Assembly: GCF_947179515.1 (NCBI RefSeq)
Contig: NC_067474.1
Coordinates: forward strand, 92,507,324-92,571,323
Reading direction: 5' to 3'
DNA length: 64,000 bases
Source of the DNA: Apodemus sylvaticus
Lineage: Eukaryota > Chordata > Mammalia > Rodentia > Muridae
The notes under the pieces: model-generated
The model's database searches: none
What the model saw: only the letters and a program-made list of their open reading frames with translations
Told to the model about the DNA's origin: nothing
In this document: positions 59,633 to 64,000 of the stretch, one piece after another
Position numbering within the stretch: the stretch's first letter is position 1
Layout: every line of letters starts with the position of its first letter
Program-made: the position numbers and the translations under genes

Positions 59633-59644
59633 AGATCTGGTATT

Positions 59645-60235
59645 TTTTTTAAATAATTAAAAGCACTGAGAATTTCCCTAGTGGTTATGATCATTTCTTA
59701 TCCTTCTAGATGACTTAAGTTCTGTTTCTGATTCCATACATGGCATCCCACAATCATCTATAATTTTAGCACCAGGAACTTGCTTCTCCTATCTAGACTC
59801 AGTAATCACATGCATTAACATGCACATATCACCACAAAAGAGTCAGAGACATATATTTTAAAAGCAATATTTTTTTTAAAAATTACACATTTTCAGCCCT
59901 AGGTTACTTAGGAGAACTTCAGCTCACACCAACACACAAATGTATAAGCTTTTCTTATTCCACCCCTGGATACTATTGATTTTCATTATTGTTACTGCTA
60001 GCTTCTACTATGATTATATTTTCTTATTTTTACTTTATATGCACATTGTTTGGGGGTTCTTTCTAACAGTATATTTCTTTACCTTCTTGATGTTCTTTTC
60101 ACCTTATCTAGAGAAACATAAACGCTAAGAGCTCTGTGCTTACTTGAAAGGTGATGTAAAAAGCAAGAGTAATAGCAGAGGAATAGAAGAAAGAACAAAA
60201 AGGTTAGTATAATAACTCACAGATATGACCAACTG
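59645..60235. other. Intergenic AT-rich sequence
   Basis: Nothing recognised. The 62-codon frame at 59940-60128 is hydrophobic but has no supporting signal. Confidence 0.5.
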
Positions 60236-60239
60236 GATC

Positions 60240-60585
60240 TCTATATGCTAGGACCCCATTGACAACCTTCTCCATTTGTTCGAGCAGGGACAAAATTAAA
60301 TTATGGACTCATTGTTTACCAAGACTATACAGCAAGTGCATTGTGGCAGCAGCAATAGTGTCTGGGTTTGGTGTCTGCAGGTGGGAAGGATCCCTATGTG
60401 GGGCAGTCTATGGATGGACTTTTCTTAAGTCTCTGCTTCACTCTTTGTCCCTGAATTTCCTTAAAATAGGAGCAATTTTCTATTAATATTTTTGAGATGG
60501 GTGGGTGGCCCCATCCCTCAACAAGAGACAATATTTAACCTCTAGATATGGTTTCTACAGGTTCTGTCTGCCCATTGTGTTGGGA
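60240..60585 (-). mobile_element. L1 3' UTR fragment, antisense
   Basis: GTGTCTGGGTTTGGTGTCTG, GGGGCAGTCTATGGATGG and CATCCCTCAACAAGAGAC are the complement of the same 3' UTR subtype as 25454-26450. No T-rich tail is obvious at the left, and it ends near TGTTGGG, where different sequence begins. Confidence 0.7.
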
Positions 60586-61800
60586 GCCATAATGGGACAA
60601 GCTAAGGTACTAGGAGGTGATCATCCTGAAATGCCTGCTTTGGATTATTATATAATCTGTGACAGGTGAGTCTGCATTCAGCAAGGCTGTGTGGGACTAA
60701 TTTTAGGAAAGATTCCTGCTACTAATATGCTTTTCCTGTTGTTATTAAACATATATAATAATCAATAAGTAATGGAACACCCCTTTGGAGCAGATCTCTG
60801 CAGATCCATGAAGATGTATTATCTTATAATGATGTTATGTAGAAAAATAGGTGACTTAAGTTTTAATGATGGTCCTATAAGAATTCCTAAAATTATATCT
60901 GTGATTATTAAGTTCTTTTATAATGCAACTGCTACTAGGATCTTTTTCTGATAGTCAAGACTGCAATGAGAACTCTGCCAGTCTCCCAAGTGTCACAAGT
61001 TAATTGCTCTTAGATGGCATCCAGACTTTCTCTGACTCAGAGCACATTTCAAGATGTTGTAGAACAATTAAGCAAGGGTCATAAAAAGGGAACTAGGATT
61101 TATTACAGGTGTTAGGACAGAAGATAAAATATTGACTGCTTTTATCTATACAATACTTCACTTATAGCTTATTTATGGTTGTAAAGTTTCTACAAATCTG
61201 TAGAGAAGACAAATAATAGCTAGATAATTATCCTTAATGGATATTCATGTAAACATTCTCTGCTGTAAGCTTCTATTTCAATTTATGACTTGGTATTTTG
61301 TGTGAACTTATGATGAACTTTGTAACATGTGATCATGTATTCTGAGAGATATTTAAGGGCTGAGGACAAGAGAAGTCAGACCAGAAGAATTTAGTGAGTG
61401 GAACTGAGAGAAGAACTGAACTGAGGAGAATTTGGTGAGTGGAACTGAGAGAAGAACTGAACTGAGAAGAAGTTTTTAGGCAGAAGAGAACATGATTAGA
61501 AGGAGAATACAGAGTGGAATAACTTAGAAACTATATGTAACATAAAATGACAAAGAGAACAACGTGCAGGAGGCAGAGGGAAAGAGGAAAAAAGAAGATG
61601 TTGCAGAGAGCCGAGCAGACAGGCATCTCCTCACCATGGGACAGGACAGATCCCATGGTAAGGACAAGACAGGCTTTGTCTTTTTAAAAGAAACATGTTT
61701 CTTACAAACATGGATTTAATTCATTTCACATTAAAAGGGTGGAAGCTTTTTTTTTCTCTATGCAATAAATATTGTGGTCCATTTTTCATCCAAAATGAGT
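60586..61800 (+). mobile_element. Possible ERV LTR, unassigned
   Basis: The block resembles an LTR: a TATA-like ATATTTAAGG (about 61349), a purine-rich region with two 41-bp tandem units at 61387-61427 and 61428-61468, and an AATAAA signal at about 61765. TGTTGGGAGCC at 60578 looks like an IAP-class LTR start, but its first seven bases also fit the adjacent L1, so the 5' border is uncertain. Noncoding. Confidence 0.35.
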
Positions 61801-61844
61801 GAGTTCTTTCTGCACCAGTGCTTGGTCTTTTGCTCTATATGCAT

Positions 61845-61925
61845 ATGTAAGTATGTAAGTATGGATGTAAGTATGTAATTGTGAGAATGTATGCATGTGT
61901 GTGTATGTAAGTATGAAATTGTGAG
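61845..61925. repeat. Degenerate (ATGT/AAGT)n tract
   Basis: Interrupted tetranucleotide repeats of TATGTAAG type over about 80 bp. Confidence 0.7.
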
Positions 61926-62189
61926 AATACATGCAAGCTGGGCCCAGCTAACTGCATGAAAATATGTATGAATTTATGTGAGATTATGCATATTCACTTT
62001 TGTAGAAGTTTTTCTTTCTGCAAGTGTTATTCTCTTCTCCTGTTTCAATAGAAGTTTATTACTCCTAACTTCCCCCTAGACTGACAAGCAAGAGGCATCT
62101 CAACAAAAGGGAAAAGGCTCTAGCAACTAATCCTTTACTTAATCTCCTGATGTTTTAGGATGAGGGGATAAATGTCTGAGACTGCAGTC

Positions 62190-62412
62190 TCTGGCTTCAG
62201 AGGAACACAGAAGGCAGGTCAGCTACTTTATTATAGTAACTTAGACTTAAATAAATAAACTTTTTATTATACAGCAACCCTAAATTTACCATAAGACAAA
62301 GTCTTACCCCAGAAGTTGGTAGGACAAAGTCTACCCCTGCCTGTGCTCTTTCCTGCTCCGCTGCCTCAAGAAGAACCAAAGAAAGAAACAACTCTGCTGG
62401 GGCTCCCAGCAT
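62190..62412 (-). mobile_element. Possible antisense LTR fragment
   Basis: On the - strand it begins TGCTGGGAGCCCC, has AATAAAAAG near 62260 and pyrimidine/purine-skewed sequence. The start resembles ERVK-type LTRs but no other border was found. The 71-codon - strand frame is not recognisable as a gene. Confidence 0.25.
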
Positions 62413-62414
62413 CT

Positions 62415-63586
62415 TTGCTGTATATTTCAGCTAAGGTTATTGCTTTTGGATCTTAAGAACCTCTCACTTTCCTGGCATCTGGGACTTTGTAGTGGCTACT
62501 AGACTTTCCAGCCCTCCCATCCTCCACTGCTACACCTCCTGACTCCTCTTAACTACAGTATATTACAAATTATTCACTCTTACAATTTCAATATTTTATC
62601 AGCCAGCTGTCTTTACTGGGTAGTTTGTTTTTGTTTTTGTTAATTTCATTGTTTTCAAAACTTATTACATAACTATGGTTTTCATATTCCTGTTTGGGTT
62701 TCCATTGGGGAGCACCTTGTCTTTTTCATCTCATTACCAAGGAATATGCTAATTTTCTATAAATATATCCTTCTTCTTACGGTACCCTTGAAATCTTTAG
62801 ATATGATTGTTTTTATTTATCAAGTAGGTTTCACCAAGAAGGGAGTATGAGGTTTATTAGGAGGGAAGTAAACAATGAAGTGCCAATGAAGTAGGTTAAT
62901 GAGTATACTCTACCACCACTGGAGAATTCTAGACCTACTTCAAAATTGTGGCACACAGCTCAGTTGAGCAATGTAGAAATGGATTAACTTATTTCTCAGT
63001 TTCTTCAGGAGAATAAAGATGATTAGTTATGAACTCTTTAGCCATTTGGAAGCATCTGTTAGAATTTACCCCAGCTTGCAACCTTTCTCCATTTCTCCAA
63101 AATCAGGGCACACAGCTCTTTCTATGATGCAAAGAATCGATGAAACTCTAGTGAGCATTGGGCTCAGATACATTATGTCTGGGTTGCAAGATAAGTTAAT
63201 GGTTCTACTGGAATCTTTATTCTGTTTTGTTCATGCTGCTTGACTAGCCCAGTTTAACCACATTAAATGGGACTTCCAGCCACACTCTGAAAACCTATAC
63301 TATCTAGAAAACTCTGGGTTTTCTCCTAGGGTTTTGAAGAGAAACAGAAAACACCTATAACCTTAGGTTTCTTACCATACTGTACAAGGTAGCTATCTCT
63401 CCCATATTCTAACTTTAACTTCATGTGCTGATGAAGGTTTATAAAACCAGTGCTTTTTTGCCTTTCAAAATCTCATATTGCTTCTAAGCATCCCATCATG
63501 CTTTCGTTTCTGCTTTAAGATTCAATCATGCTGCCCAACACTTTAGAATTCAACATTCCTACCTAATAAATCTTAGTATGAGTGTT
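62415..63586. other. Intergenic sequence
   Basis: Nothing recognised. The 74-codon frame at 63019-63243 has no identifiable domain. Confidence 0.5.
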
Positions 63587-63630
63587 AATTTTTTTAATTT
63601 TTTTATTCGATATATTTTTTATTTTTAATC
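63587..63630 (-). mobile_element. Minimal L1 3' tip (about 25-40 bp), antisense
   Basis: TTTTTTTATTCGATATATTT is identical in kind to the 3' terminus of the L1s at 13416 and 23326, but only about the last 20-25 bases of L1 plus its poly(T) are present before unrelated DNA. It is an extremely 5'-truncated insertion or chance similarity. Confidence 0.5.
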
Positions 63631-64000
63631 AATCGTTTTTCCAAGCATGCTAATATCTAAGCAAATAGACAGATAAATAGACACCATCTGAAAGCCATCT
63701 CTTGCTGATGTATGAAATTTAACTTTACAGGCTGACAGGAATACTTGAAGGGACTGCTATAATTAAGATTCTCCTGCCCCTGGTCATTAGGTTTCTAAAT
63801 ACTAGTGGTAGGAATCCTGACCTAACTGTTATATGCATTGTGATTCACAGGAATATTGTTTCCTTTCCTACCCTGATAGCTTGCATAGACTTTTCGGATA
63901 CTATGAAGACAAGGATACCGAAAAGGTTTTCAGGTAAGAACAAGCTTACATACTCTTTCCTGTGTCATAACTGTGCAATGTCTTCATGTGGTGCCAAGAT
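63631..64000. other. Intergenic sequence at the window end
   Basis: Nothing recognised. Confidence 0.5.

Noticed and set aside
60578..60588. Definite IAP LTR start (TGTTGGGAGCC)
   Set aside because: The first seven bases also continue the neighbouring L1 3' UTR word (compare about 26193-26200), so the match may be coincidental. Kept only as a tentative LTR.

Overview
This window looks like AT-rich, gene-free nuclear DNA from a murine rodent, most likely Mus or a close relative. The evidence is the LINE-1 (L1) 3' UTR types present (Lx-like, and younger ones ending in the TTCGATATATTTTTTATTT-type tail), several B1 SINEs, B3/B2-like SINEs, rodent MaLR-type LTRs, and long (GA)n/(CT)n/(CA)n microsatellites. 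No rat-type ID SINE was seen. I found no exon, host protein-coding gene, rRNA, tRNA gene, CRISPR array or bacterial-style operon. All longer open frames with recognisable content are pieces of L1 ORF2. Family names come from recalling consensus sequences, not from a database search.

Layout. 1-4.47 kb: decayed + strand L1 (ORF1, inter-ORF, start of ORF2), split by an unidentified 2.06-kb A-tailed element and by a MaLR-type LTR with a 5-bp target duplication. 6.4-9.5 kb: an internally inverted Lx 3' end, a short antisense L1 and a B3-like SINE. 10.56-16.06 kb: an L1 with 5' inversion, flanked by a perfect 13-bp duplication and containing further L1 insertions. 17.2-19.9 kb: an old L1 with a solo LTR, then an LTR-like block. 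22.7-23.65 kb: three small insertions (L1, B1, L1). 25.4-29.0 kb: two adjacent, separately inverted L1s. 29.9-31.5 kb: a MaLR LTR with attached internal sequence and a B3-like SINE. 32.0-38.7 kb: a nearly full-span but scrambled + strand L1 carrying an LTR, a B1 and a younger L1. 38.9-40.9 kb: a clean antisense L1 and an Lx 3' UTR. 42.7-44.85 kb: a long (CT)n, then an antisense L1 5' half (start of ORF2, ORF1, 5' UTR) with a B1 inside. 47-49.7 kb: a B1 with an ATGT-type tail and two old 3' UTR remnants. 49.7-56.6 kb: mostly unique AT-rich DNA. 56.6-60.6 kb: inverted or rearranged L1 pieces and a B3-like SINE. 60.6-62.4 kb: LTR-like sequence of uncertain type. 62.4-64 kb: mostly unique.

There is no gene network here; the content is a record of retrotransposition. 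The strongest theme is that about seven L1 insertions are internally inverted in the way expected from twin priming. Several have target-site duplications readable by eye, and in two the breakpoints are nearly adjacent in L1 coordinates. I saw no convincing undescribed biological system. The best candidates for a second look are the unidentified element at 633-2690, the L1 fragments that lack poly(A) inside other L1s, the three-segment L1 at 58.9-59.6 kb, and the 220-codon frame that crosses an inversion junction at 28.1 kb.
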